Source: CAYMRB01 sp964392615 (GTDB lineage: Bacteria > Planctomycetota > UBA8108). From it: a DNA stretch of 28,282 nucleotides. Shown piece after piece: positions 7,762 through 15,190 of this stretch. The stretch's first letter is position 1, and each line of letters starts with the position of its first letter. The notes beneath the pieces were generated by a model that worked only from the letters and a program-made list of their open reading frames with translations, made no database searches and was not told the origin of the DNA. Made by a program: the position numbers and the translations under genes. The stretch is from NCBI GenBank assembly GCA_964392615.1, contig CAYMRB010000074.1, forward strand, positions 1 through 28,282. Reading direction: 5' to 3'.

Positions 7762-7768
7762 AGGGAGG
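7762..7768 (+). promoter_or_regulatory. Shine-Dalgarno AGGGAGG
   Basis: AGGGAGG lies 6 bases before the ATG at 7775. It fixes the start of the PLP enzyme there rather than at the in-frame start more than 300 bases upstream. Confidence 0.75.
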
Positions 7769-7774
7769 ACGATC

Positions 7775-8914
7775 ATGCGATTCCGCACTCGCTCCGTGCA
7801 CACCGGCGTCGACAAGGACAGCGCGTACCGCGCGGTCTCGACCCCGATCTACCAGACGTCCATCTTCCGCTTCGAGTCGCCCGAGGAGCCGCCGCAGTAC
7901 GACTACACGCGCAGCGGCAACCCGACGCGCCAGGCCCTCGCCGAGAGTCTCGCCGCTCTCGAAGGCGGCGCCGGCGCCGCGTGCTGCGCGACGGGCATCG
8001 CCGCCGAGACGCTCGTGCTGACGACGCTCGCGGCCGGCGATCACATCATCGCGCCCGACGATCTGTACGGCGGCACGCACCGGTTGATGACGAAGGTCCT
8101 CCAGGAGCGCTGGAAGCTCGACGTCGACTTCGTTCGCATGACGGACCTCGACGCGGTGCGCGGTGCACTGCGCCCCGAAACGCGCCTCCTGTGGATCGAG
8201 ACGCCATCGAACCCGCTGCTGCGGATCTTCGACATCCCGGCGCTCGTCGAGATCGCGGCGGCAAACGGTCTGCGCACGGTCGTCGACAACACGTTCGCGT
8301 CCCCGTACTTCCAGCGGCCGCTCGAGCTCGGCTGCGATCTGGTCGTTCACTCGACGACGAAGTACCTCAACGGGCACTCCGACGTCATCGGCGGCGCCGT
8401 CGTCGCTCGCACGCCCGAGCTTCTCGAAGAGATCGAGTACCAGAACAACGCCCTCGGCCTCGCACAAGCGCCGTTCGACTCGTGGCTCGTGCTGCGCGGC
8501 GTCAAGACGCTGGCGCTGCGCATGAAGGCGCACGAAGCCGGCGCGTTCGCGATCGCGCGGTACCTGAAGGCCCACTGCCGCGTGCGCAAGGTGTGGTTCC
8601 CGGGTTTCGAGGACCACCCCGGACACGATGTCGCGAAGCGACAGATGAGCGGCTTCCCCGGCATGCTGAGCTTCGAGGCGGAGAGCGAGGACCTCGCCCG
8701 TCAGGCGGCCACCTCGACAAAGCTGTTCAAGCTGACCGAGTCGCTCGGCGGCACGGCGTCGTTGATCGAGCTGCCGAGCCTGATGAGCCACGCGTCGATG
8801 GACGAGGACGCGCGCCTCGCGTGCGGTATCGTCCCGGAGCTCGTGCGCTTGTCGATCGGTCTCGAGGATCCGGAGGATCTGCTCGACGACCTCGAGCGCG
8901 CGCTCGCCGAGTAG
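7775..8914 (+). CDS. cystathionine gamma-lyase/gamma-synthase family PLP enzyme
   Basis: 379 residues, the usual length of the Cys/Met-metabolism PLP-dependent family. Family landmarks in order are TRSVHTG near the N-terminus, PIYQTSIF, YDYTRSGNPTR (phosphate-binding Tyr/Arg), LYGGTHRLM, WIETPSNPLL, VVDNTFASPYFQRPLELGCDLVVHS, and the PLP-binding Lys196 in STTKYLNGHSDVIGG. Later come SLGGTASLIELPSLMSHASM and VRLSIGLEDPEDLLDDL. It should act on cystathionine or an O-acylhomoserine in transsulfuration. Lyase, synthase and beta-lyase cannot be separated by eye, and methionine gamma-lyase is possible. It is cytoplasmic, and nothing about its neighbours suggests a specialised pathway. A good ribosome binding site sets the start. 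Confidence 0.88.
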   Translation: MRFRTRSVHTGVDKDSAYRAVSTPIYQTSIFRFESPEEPPQYDYTRSGNPTRQALAESLAALEGGAGAACCATGIAAETLVLTTLAAGDHIIAPDDLYGGTHRLMTKVLQERWKLDVDFVRMTDLDAVRGALRPETRLLWIETPSNPLLRIFDIPALVEIAAANGLRTVVDNTFASPYFQRPLELGCDLVVHSTTKYLNGHSDVIGGAVVARTPELLEEIEYQNNALGLAQAPFDSWLVLRGVKTLALRMKAHEAGAFAIARYLKAHCRVRKVWFPGFEDHPGHDVAKRQMSGFPGMLSFEAESEDLARQAATSTKLFKLTESLGGTASLIELPSLMSHASMDEDARLACGIVPELVRLSIGLEDPEDLLDDLERALAE

Positions 8915-8927
8915 CACGACGACGCCA

Positions 8928-8960
8928 CCGCAGTGACGGCGATCACGGCTCGCGCTGCGG
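8928..8960 (+). terminator. possible terminator hairpin after the PLP enzyme gene
   Basis: CCGCAG (8928-8933) is complementary to CTGCGG (8955-8960), with a second pairing inside, GTGA (8933-8936) with TCAC (8943-8946). It lies 13 bases after the stop codon. There is no clear T-run, so this is weak. Confidence 0.35.
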
Positions 8961-9008
8961 CGCGCGGTTAGTCTGCCGGTCCCTTTGCGTATTTCCGGTC
9001 TCGATCGT

Positions 9009-9013
9009 AGGAG
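9009..9013 (+). promoter_or_regulatory. Shine-Dalgarno AGGAG for the GH95-like gene
   Basis: AGGAG is placed 6 bases before the ATG at 9020, directly in front of a typical signal peptide, and supports that start. Confidence 0.6.
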
Positions 9014-9019
9014 CTTGTC

Positions 9020-11461
9020 ATGACGAGGCCTTTGTTCCGCTCGTGGTTTGTCCGTGCTCTCGCGACGACGCTATGCACGTTCGTCGTGACGTCGACCGTC
9101 ACCACCTTCGCCGGCCCCGAGCCGCGGCACGGGCTTCACTTCACGACGCCCGTCACGGTGTGGGACGAAGCGCTGCCGCTCGGCAACGGCCTCCTCGGCG
9201 CACTCGTGTGGGGAGACGGACAGCCGCTGCGCATCTCGCTCGATCGCACGGACCTCTGGGATCTCCGCCTCGTTCCCGAGTTCCACAGCGAGGAGTACTC
9301 GTACGCGCTCATGCGCCAGTGGGTGCGCGAAAAGCGCCTGCGCGATCTGCATCGGCTCTACGACAATCCGTACGGCCACGCGGGGCCGACGAAGATCCCG
9401 GCCGGTCGCATCGAGCTGCGCATCGATGGCAAGCCTGCGTTCGTCGACACGACGCTCGATCTCGCCGGCGCCGTCGCGACCGTGCGTCTTGCCGGCAACA
9501 CATCGGCACGCGTTCTCGTGCACGCCGTCGAGCCCGTCGGCTTGATCGAGATCGATACGAACGCGGCGATCGACGCGCGCGTCGCCGCCCCACCGTTCGC
9601 CGGCGACGTGAAGGATCCCGCCGGGCCGGGCAAGATCAGCGCCGGCGACCTCGCATCGCTCGGCTACCCCGCGCCCGTCGAGACGAAGGGGCAAGGGCAC
9701 AGTGGATTCGTGCAGACCGGTTGGAAGGGCTTCCGCTTCGCGGTCTGGCTCGGTTGGCGACGCGTCGGGGGAGAATCGGAGCGCTGGCTCGGCGCGTGGT
9801 CGATCGCGACGTCGCAAGACTCGGACGATCCGCTCGGGCTGGCCCGCAAGCGCTGCGAACGCGCGCTCGACGCGGGCTTCGCTGCGATGCGACGGTCGCA
9901 CCAGCAGTGGTGGTCGCGCTATTGGAGTCAATCGTCCGTCAGTGTGCCGAACGCGGCGATCGAGCGGCAGTGGTACCTCGAAACGTACAAATTCGGCGCC
10001 GCCGCACGAGCGGACACGCCGCCGATCACGCTGCAGGGACCGTGGACCGCGGACAACGGGCGCATCCCGCCGTGGAAGGGCGACTACCATCACGATCTCA
10101 ATACCGAGCTCTGCTACTGGCCGTGCTACTCCGGCAACCACCTCGACGGCGGTCGCGGCTTCGTCGACTGGCTCTGGAAGACGCGCGACACGGCGAAGGC
10201 GTGGACCCGTCGGTTCTTCGACATGCCGGGCTTCAACGTGCCGATGACAGCCGACCTGGCCGGACGACAGATCGGCGGCTGGCACCAGTACACGCACTCG
10301 TCGACGACCGCCGCGTGGCTGGCGCACCACTTCTGGCTGCACTGGCGACACAGCGGCGACGACGCGTTCCTGCGCGATCGCCTCTACCCCTATCTGCGCG
10401 ACGTCGCGGTGTTCCTCGATGCGGTGACCGAGAAGGGCGCCGACGGCAAGCGCGTGCTGCCGCTCAGCTCGTCGCCGGAGACCCACGACAACCGCCTCGC
10501 GGCGTGGTTCCCGACGATCACGAACTACGACCTCGCGCTGATTCGCTGGGCATTCGGGACGGCTGCCGACCTCGCCGCGAAGCTCGAGAAGAAGGACGAC
10601 GAAGCGCGCTGGCGGAAAGCGCTCGCGGAGATGCCGGAGCTCGCGCTCGATCCGGGTGACCGCAGATTGCTCGTCGCGAAGGGGCACCCTCTGCACGCGT
10701 CGCATCGACACTTCTCGCACCTGATGGCCATCCACCCGCTCGGCTTGATCCGCTGGGAGAACGGCGAGGACGACCGCAAGACGATCCGTGCCGCGCTCGC
10801 CGAGCTCGAGCGGCTCGGCACGTCGTGGTGGACGGGCTACAGCTTCTCGTGGCACGCGAACGTCGCAGCGCGCGCTCGCGACGGCGAAACGGCGGCGCGC
10901 GCGCTCGAGCTCTTCTCGACCGCGTTCTGCCTGCGCAACGGCTTCCACTGCAACGGCGACCAGAGCGGCAAGGGACACTCGAGGTTCCGCTACCGCCCGT
11001 TCACGCTCGAAGGCAACTTCGCGATGGCCGCCGGGCTGCAGGAGATGCTGCTGCAGAGCTATAGCGGCACGATCCGCGTCTTCCCGGCGATCCCGGCCGC
11101 GTGGAAGGACGTCTCGTTCAAGACGCTGCGCGCTGAGGGCGCGTTCCTCGTGTCGGCGACGCGTGAGGACGGCGTCACGAAGAGCCTACGCATCCGCTCG
11201 GAGCGCGGCGGCGAGTGCCGCGTCGAGGATCCGTTCGCCGGCAAGCGAACCCGCTTCGCGATCATCGCCGGGCCGCCGAACACGCTCCGCGTGAAGGACG
11301 GCAGTCTCCTGCTCAGAATGAGCCCCGGCGGAGAGGTCGAGCTGCGGCTCGCAAAGAAGAGAGGGAGCCCCAGACGAGCAAGCGAAACGAGTCACGACGC
11401 CGGCCGTCCGAGCATCCGGTCCAGCGCGTCCGACGCCTGGACCACCAGCGCCTCCGGATAG
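9020..11461 (+). CDS. secreted GH95-like glycoside hydrolase (alpha-L-fucosidase/galactosidase family)
   Basis: 813 residues with an N-terminal signal peptide (residues 1 to about 30). The N-terminal beta-domain starts with WDEALPLGNGLLGALVWGD, the GH95 hallmark. The (alpha/alpha)6 barrel contains DLNTELCYWP (Asp359, Asn361), where Asn361 corresponds to the Asn that acts with an Asp as base in characterised fucosidases. SSSPETHDN with Glu487 corresponds to the general acid. FTLEGNFAMAAGLQEMLLQS follows, with Glu664 where the family usually has Asp in DGNFG. The C-terminal part (FPAIPAAWKDVSFKTLRAEGAFLV) is the usual beta-domain. The family removes alpha-1,2-L-fucose or alpha-L-galactose. The last 30 or so residues overlap the antisense end of the next gene and look non-native. 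It belongs to the carbohydrate region of the window. Confidence 0.82.
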   Translation: MTRPLFRSWFVRALATTLCTFVVTSTVTTFAGPEPRHGLHFTTPVTVWDEALPLGNGLLGALVWGDGQPLRISLDRTDLWDLRLVPEFHSEEYSYALMRQWVREKRLRDLHRLYDNPYGHAGPTKIPAGRIELRIDGKPAFVDTTLDLAGAVATVRLAGNTSARVLVHAVEPVGLIEIDTNAAIDARVAAPPFAGDVKDPAGPGKISAGDLASLGYPAPVETKGQGHSGFVQTGWKGFRFAVWLGWRRVGGESERWLGAWSIATSQDSDDPLGLARKRCERALDAGFAAMRRSHQQWWSRYWSQSSVSVPNAAIERQWYLETYKFGAAARADTPPITLQGPWTADNGRIPPWKGDYHHDLNTELCYWPCYSGNHLDGGRGFVDWLWKTRDTAKAWTRRFFDMPGFNVPMTADLAGRQIGGWHQYTHSSTTAAWLAHHFWLHWRHSGDDAFLRDRLYPYLRDVAVFLDAVTEKGADGKRVLPLSSSPETHDNRLAAWFPTITNYDLALIRWAFGTAADLAAKLEKKDDEARWRKALAEMPELALDPGDRRLLVAKGHPLHASHRHFSHLMAIHPLGLIRWENGEDDRKTIRAALAELERLGTSWWTGYSFSWHANVAARARDGETAARALELFSTAFCLRNGFHCNGDQSGKGHSRFRYRPFTLEGNFAMAAGLQEMLLQSYSGTIRVFPAIPAAWKDVSFKTLRAEGAFLVSATREDGVTKSLRIRSERGGECRVEDPFAGKRTRFAIIAGPPNTLRVKDGSLLLRMSPGGEVELRLAKKRGSPRRASETSHDAGRPSIRSSASDAWTTSASG

Positions 11462-12462
11462 TGCGGGAACGGGTGGAAGTACTCGAACGTCAGGTAGCCG
11501 CGGTACTCGACGGCGTCGAGGGCCTCCATCACCGCCGGCCAGTTCGTCGTGCCGTCCAGGAGCGGCCGGAAGCTCTCGATCGAGAAGTCCGTGCCCTTCT
11601 TCGTGTACTCCTTGAAGTGGATGTTCTTCGTCCGCTTGCCGAGGAGCGGGATCCAGTGCTCCGGGAATTGGAACGGCATGATATTGCCGGTGTCGAAGTG
11701 CACGCGCACCCACGGGCTGTCGAAGCTGTCGACGAACTCGATCATGTCCGGTGGGCTCATCAGGTACGCGTTGAAGAAGATGTTCTCGATGTTGAGATAC
11801 ACCTCGTGCTTCTCCGCGAGCGGCAGGAGCCGTTTCACGGCCTCGCGCGCGCGTTCGTCGCACAGCTTGTACGGCACCTCCTCCGAGTCCTGCAGCCACG
11901 GGATGTAAACCGCGCCGGGCACGACGAGCAGGTTCTCGGTGCCGAGACGCTTCGCCGCGACGACCATGCGGCTCGCCAACTCCACGGCGCGCTCCCGCGT
12001 CGCCTTCTTGTTCGCGCTGAACGGGTACGGCCAGAACAGGAACGAGCACACGCCGCTGATCTCTATGCCGACTCGCTCGGCCATCGCGCGGATCGCGTCG
12101 AGCTCCTTATCGCCCGCCTTGTCGGACAAGTCGTTCTCGAGATCGTAGTTGACCTCGACCGCGTCGAACCCGGCGCGCTTCGCTAGCTGGAAGCATTCCT
12201 CGAGGTTCATACGCTGCGGGTACGGAAACGCCCACAGATTGATCGACTTCTTCATGTCGTAGCGCTTCGCGGAGCGCGCGAGCTCGGTGCCACCGGCAGT
12301 TACCGACGCAGCTGAGTCGCCGTTCTCGGCGTCCGGATAGATATCGCCGGTTGCGCACGACGTGAGACCGGCACCGGCCATCGATGTGCCGAGGAGGGCC
12401 GCGTAGCGCATCGCGTCGCGGCGGCTGAAGACCGCGTCGCGGAGGGGATCGTTCGACCGCAT
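11392..12462 (-). CDS. Tat-exported lipoprotein of the sugar phosphate isomerase/epimerase (xylose isomerase-like TIM barrel) family
   Basis: 356 residues from the ATG at 12462, chosen because a GAGGAAG purine run precedes it; 16 more residues would be open upstream. The N-terminus has a twin-arginine signal, FSRRDAMRY, with Arg14 and Arg15, and a lipobox LTSC with Cys36, so it should be folded before export and anchored as a lipoprotein. The barrel begins at KKSINLWAFP. It shows the family's metal-ligand pattern: Glu in NIENIFFNAYL, Asp in VHFDTGNI, His in NIHFKEY and Glu in LTFEYFHPFP. The exact sugar is unknown. It is convergent with, and overlaps by 70 bases, the GH95-like gene. A non-cytoplasmic isomerase in a hydrolase cluster fits processing of released sugars outside the inner membrane. 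Confidence 0.85.
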   Translation of the reverse strand: MRSNDPLRDAVFSRRDAMRYAALLGTSMAGAGLTSCATGDIYPDAENGDSAASVTAGGTELARSAKRYDMKKSINLWAFPYPQRMNLEECFQLAKRAGFDAVEVNYDLENDLSDKAGDKELDAIRAMAERVGIEISGVCSFLFWPYPFSANKKATRERAVELASRMVVAAKRLGTENLLVVPGAVYIPWLQDSEEVPYKLCDERAREAVKRLLPLAEKHEVYLNIENIFFNAYLMSPPDMIEFVDSFDSPWVRVHFDTGNIMPFQFPEHWIPLLGKRTKNIHFKEYTKKGTDFSIESFRPLLDGTTNWPAVMEALDAVEYRGYLTFEYFHPFPHYPEALVVQASDALDRMLGRPAS

Positions 12463-12463
12463 G

Positions 12464-12478
12464 CTTCCTCTTCTCCGT
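12464..12478 (-). promoter_or_regulatory. purine-rich ribosome binding region for the isomerase-fold gene
   Basis: On the minus strand this reads ACGGAGAAGAGGAAG, ending 1 base before the codon-adjacent C in front of the ATG at 12462. It supports the internal start over the longer open frame and keeps the Tat motif near the N-terminus. Confidence 0.5.
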
Positions 12479-12636
12479 AGTAGGTGTCCGTGACGCGCGA
12501 GAGACGACAAGCGCCCAGAGCCACGACCGACAACTCGAACCGTTCGCAGGGTAACGATACCAGAACACCTCGCGAACCAGCTCCTTGACTTCGAGCTTCA
12601 ACGCGCGGAGCCTGTTCTCCATTGAAGAATGGACTG

Positions 12637-12657
12637 CTGTTTCGATTCAACAGGGAG
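12637..12657 (+). promoter_or_regulatory. inverted repeat overlapping the Shine-Dalgarno of the Cys-rich lipoprotein gene
   Basis: CTGTT (12637-12641) and AACAG (12649-12653) form an inverted repeat with a 7-base spacer. It runs directly into AGGGAG (12652-12657), the ribosome binding site 8 bases before the ATG at 12666. It could be an operator or a small mRNA hairpin limiting translation; this is inference. Confidence 0.35.
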
Positions 12658-12665
12658 CACGAATC

Positions 12666-12845
12666 ATGAAGTTCGCACGATTCATCGTCGCCGCCGCCGT
12701 CCTGTGTGTCGCCGCATGGGGCTGCACGGCGCCGCCCGAAACCGGTCCCGCCGAAGGCGCTGCCGCCGAGTGCAAGTGCCCCTCGGGTTGCACCTGCGCT
12801 CACTGTTCGGGTGACGCCAACGCCAAGTGCGCCTGCCAGGGTTGA
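12666..12845 (+). CDS. small Cys-rich (metallothionein-like) lipoprotein
   Basis: 59 residues. The first 20 form a lipoprotein-type signal peptide: basic start, hydrophobic core, and AAWGC with candidate lipidated Cys20, although the -3 residue is Ala rather than Leu. After a Pro/Ala/Glu linker come seven cysteines in 22 residues, C36-x-C38-x3-C42-x-C44-x2-C47-x7-C55-x-C57, plus His46. This density of CxC and CxxC resembles metallothioneins and points to binding of Zn, Cu or another soft metal at the cell envelope. I do not recognise an established family. The start at 12666 is preferred over the open frame from 12585 because of AGGGAG upstream and because the signal peptide begins there. A strong hairpin follows the stop. 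Confidence 0.7.
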   Translation: MKFARFIVAAAVLCVAAWGCTAPPETGPAEGAAAECKCPSGCTCAHCSGDANAKCACQG

Positions 12846-12856
12846 CCCTAGTCCGC

Positions 12857-12897
12857 CGGCACGCGTGGGGCGATCACCGTTCGCCCTGCGCGTGCCG
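12857..12897. terminator. strong 17-bp hairpin, probable bidirectional terminator
   Basis: The arms CGGCACGCG (12857-12865) and CGCGTGCCG (12889-12897) pair perfectly. The stem continues through two G-T wobbles into GGGCGA/TCGCCC (12868-12873 with 12881-12886), giving 17 continuous pairs around a 7-base loop. It lies 11 bases after the stop of the Cys-rich lipoprotein gene, in the spacer between convergent genes. There is no T-run on either side. Confidence 0.65.
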
Positions 12898-12906
12898 TGC
12901 GAGGCC

Positions 12907-12958
12907 CTCGAGACCGTCGCAGGTGCGCCTGCGTTCCCGCCTACTTCACGGTCTCGAG
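12907..12958 (-). terminator. nested hairpin spanning the stop codon of the GH172 gene
   Basis: CTCGAGACCGT at 12907-12917 is the exact complement of ACGGTCTCGAG at 12948-12958, an 11-bp inverted repeat. Inside it CGCAGG (12918-12923) pairs with CCTGCG (12928-12933). The GH172 stop codon (12941-12943) and its last codons are part of the structure. It is probably the 3' end of the GH172 transcript. Confidence 0.55.
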
Positions 12959-15034
12959 CGCGAAGTAGTCGATGCCGATCATGTGGCGCGGCTTGGCGTC
13001 GGGATTCGTGCCGGTGATCTCGATCTCGAGAGAGTGCCCACCGGCTTCGAGGTCCCGCGTCCCCAGCGCGACCTTGCGAACGGTGTTCTCGCGGCTGTAC
13101 AGGTCGATCGGTCCGGCTAGCTCCTTGCCGTCGAGCCAGAAGCGGAAGATGCCGTAGTCGAACGCTCGCGTGCCGTTCATCGCGATGCGATAGCGGCCCG
13201 CCCTCTCGACCGGCAAGAGAAGTGCCAGCCGGTCGCCGGGCTTCGCGTCGCGCCACCAGAGGTGCTTGTCGTCGCTCCAGCGCGAGTCGGTCTGCACCTC
13301 GACGATGCCGGCCGACTTGCGGACGACGCGCATCGTCTCTCCCTCGATCGCTCCGGGCACACGCCGCGGCGTGCCGGGAATCGGCTGGATTGCCTCGTAC
13401 GGATCCGGCGGCCGGTTGCTGATGGCGCCGGGCCGCGCGTACCAGTACGTCGTGGCCGCGTAGGCCAACGCCGAGCGCGCCCAGTGCCAGACCTCCATGT
13501 CGAACCGCAGCGACGAGCGGAACGGAATCGCATCGAGGCTGCGCGAACGCGTCACGGTGACCCAGCCCGGCTGGTTGTTGCCATCAGGTCGCGGCTGCGA
13601 GTGAAACGGCGCCTCGAAGAACACGCCGCGATCGCCGAACGAGTAGCCGTAGTAGTCTTCGGTGCCCGTGCCGAAGTGCGTCGGAAATGTCTCGCCGTCG
13701 ACGAAGATCTTCTCGTCGCCCTCCCCCCACCACGCGGGAACGCCGTTGCGCATCGCGAGCGTGTCGCCGACGTAGACGCCCTCGCCGCGAATCTCGACGT
13801 AATTCCAGTCGAAGCCGTCCGCCTTCTTCGACCAGAACGGTTGCTGCTGGCGCCACCTGGCATGGAAGTACATCGAGCGATCGTCCCAGCTCCAGCTCGG
13901 GTCGACGACTACCGCGAGCGACGCGTTCACGGCCGCGCCGTCGAGGTTCTCGAGCTCGACCTTGCACGACGTCGCGAACGGCATGACCCAATAGCACGTC
14001 ATCGCACCGTCGCGCGCCACGGGCTTCACCCAATCCCCCGCCCCCCCCCCGGCGCGCGCGAGGGGGCGCCACCAGCCGCGATACGGGTTGAGCCCGACAC
14101 CGCTGCCGAAGAAGTCGCCGGCCGGACACCAGACCGTCTCGTCGCCGTCGAACGCGACCTTGACGATCGTCGCGCGCAGTGCGCGCTCCATGTCGTCAGC
14201 CTCGAGTCGTACCGTGATCCGACGGACGGCACCCGAACCCGCGACGTCCTCCGCGAGCGTCTGACCGCGTTCGAGACGCGCGGTCTTCGGCTTCGCGTCG
14301 GCGGTGACATTTGCCGCAGCGGGTTCGAGCAGCAGCGCACCGACGCGCAGCAGCGCACCGCGCGATCGCTCGAGCACGTCGTCGCTGAACGACTCGACGC
14401 GCGTGCCGCTCGCGTACGAGCGGTGCTCGATCACGTACCAGGTGCGGTGCATGCCGTCGCGACTCTGCCAGTAGTTCGGCACGTCGTAGGTCACCTTGCA
14501 GCCGCGCGCGTACGGAATCGGCAGATACAGGTTGCGGCCGATCGACCGGACGGCGGAGAGCGGCGGCTCGACGAACGATCGCCCGGCGAGGAGGTCGTCA
14601 GCGCGCGCCGTGATCGCCGGCGTGTCCGACCCGTCCAGATAGAAGCGCAGCGTGCCGATCGGCCCCTTGTCGGGACGCGGCGCGCCCATCCAGATCCGCA
14701 CGACCGCGCCGGGGCCGTCGGTATCGAGCATCACCCACTCCGTCCGACCGTCGTGCTTCTCCGCACGGACGAAGTGGGACCAATCGTGATTCGCGAACCA
14801 CCCCGGACGGTCCGGGCGCACGGACAGTCGCTCGTAGCTGCTCGCCTGGCCGGTCTTGTAGGTCGGCGACGGCAGCCGCGCCAGTCGGTCGCGATCGACC
14901 ATCTCCCGCAGGAGCGACTCGAAGGTCACGTCGTGCTCAGCGGCAGAAGCAGTGGCAGCCGTCGCGATCACGACGACGGAGGCTGCGACGAGTGCTCGCC
15001 GAGCAAAGATCGAGACGCGGTCGTTGACGTTCAT
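12941..15034 (-). CDS. secreted GH172 (DUF2961) glycoside hydrolase
   Basis: 697 residues beginning MNVNDRVSIFARRALVAAS with a Sec signal peptide to about residue 32. DUF2961/GH172 landmarks are WSHFVRAEKHDG..WVMLDTDGPGAVVRIWMGAP, FYLDGSDTPAI and LPIPYARGCKVTY, then the active-site segment WWGEGDEKIFVDGE..FGTGTEDYYGYSFG. Glu438 and Glu459 are 21 residues apart, the same spacing as the catalytic pair I recall for the characterised difructose-anhydride-forming member. The family acts on furanosides such as alpha-D-fructofuranose or D-arabinofuranose. Compared with that smaller enzyme there is an insertion of roughly 150 residues before the active site, and a C-terminal beta-sandwich (about 560-697) resembling a carbohydrate-binding domain. 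The frame is open much further upstream, but coding character and signal peptide start at 15034. It is divergent from GH78. Confidence 0.87.
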   Translation of the reverse strand: MNVNDRVSIFARRALVAASVVVIATAATASAAEHDVTFESLLREMVDRDRLARLPSPTYKTGQASSYERLSVRPDRPGWFANHDWSHFVRAEKHDGRTEWVMLDTDGPGAVVRIWMGAPRPDKGPIGTLRFYLDGSDTPAITARADDLLAGRSFVEPPLSAVRSIGRNLYLPIPYARGCKVTYDVPNYWQSRDGMHRTWYVIEHRSYASGTRVESFSDDVLERSRGALLRVGALLLEPAAANVTADAKPKTARLERGQTLAEDVAGSGAVRRITVRLEADDMERALRATIVKVAFDGDETVWCPAGDFFGSGVGLNPYRGWWRPLARAGGGAGDWVKPVARDGAMTCYWVMPFATSCKVELENLDGAAVNASLAVVVDPSWSWDDRSMYFHARWRQQQPFWSKKADGFDWNYVEIRGEGVYVGDTLAMRNGVPAWWGEGDEKIFVDGETFPTHFGTGTEDYYGYSFGDRGVFFEAPFHSQPRPDGNNQPGWVTVTRSRSLDAIPFRSSLRFDMEVWHWARSALAYAATTYWYARPGAISNRPPDPYEAIQPIPGTPRRVPGAIEGETMRVVRKSAGIVEVQTDSRWSDDKHLWWRDAKPGDRLALLLPVERAGRYRIAMNGTRAFDYGIFRFWLDGKELAGPIDLYSRENTVRKVALGTRDLEAGGHSLEIEITGTNPDAKPRHMIGIDYFALETVK
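14041..14050. repeat. C10 homopolymer (G10 in the sense of GH172)
   Basis: Ten consecutive C lie at 14041-14050, after C5-G at 14035-14040, inside the GH172 coding region, where they encode part of ARAGGGAGDW. At this length the frame is intact. Runs of this length are prone to slippage in replication and to sequencing error. Confidence 0.9.
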
Positions 15035-15190
15035 CGCGGTGCTCCAGCTCGTACGCAGGTCTTGGTGGCAGGAAAGCACGCTCGCGCCCCGCCGGTCCAG
15101 CGGAATCGACTCTCCCGAACCGTGGAGGCCGTTGCATCGTCCCCGACGCGTAGGCAGACTGACGCCAGGGATCATACGAGGAGCCCAGCC
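15035..15190. promoter_or_regulatory. divergent promoter region between GH172 and GH78
   Basis: This 156-base spacer contains both 5' ends. GAGGAG at 15178-15183 is the ribosome binding site for GH78, and a GGAG lies 8 bases before the GH172 start on the other strand. I see no clear -35/-10 pair or palindromic operator. Co-regulation of the two hydrolases is likely from the layout alone. Confidence 0.4.

Noticed and set aside
7648..10659. A 1003-codon open frame on the plus strand across the PLP enzyme and GH95-like genes
   Set aside because: It is an Arg/Ala/Pro-rich shadow typical of GC-rich DNA, with no domains, and overlaps two clear genes in another frame.
12585..12613. TTGACT as a -35 box for the Cys-rich lipoprotein gene
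   Set aside because: At 16-18 bases downstream there is no sequence resembling TATAAT.
13262..15190. Long N-terminal extension of the GH78 frame
   Set aside because: The extension is antisense to GH172, while a signal peptide and GAGGAG mark 15191 as the true start.
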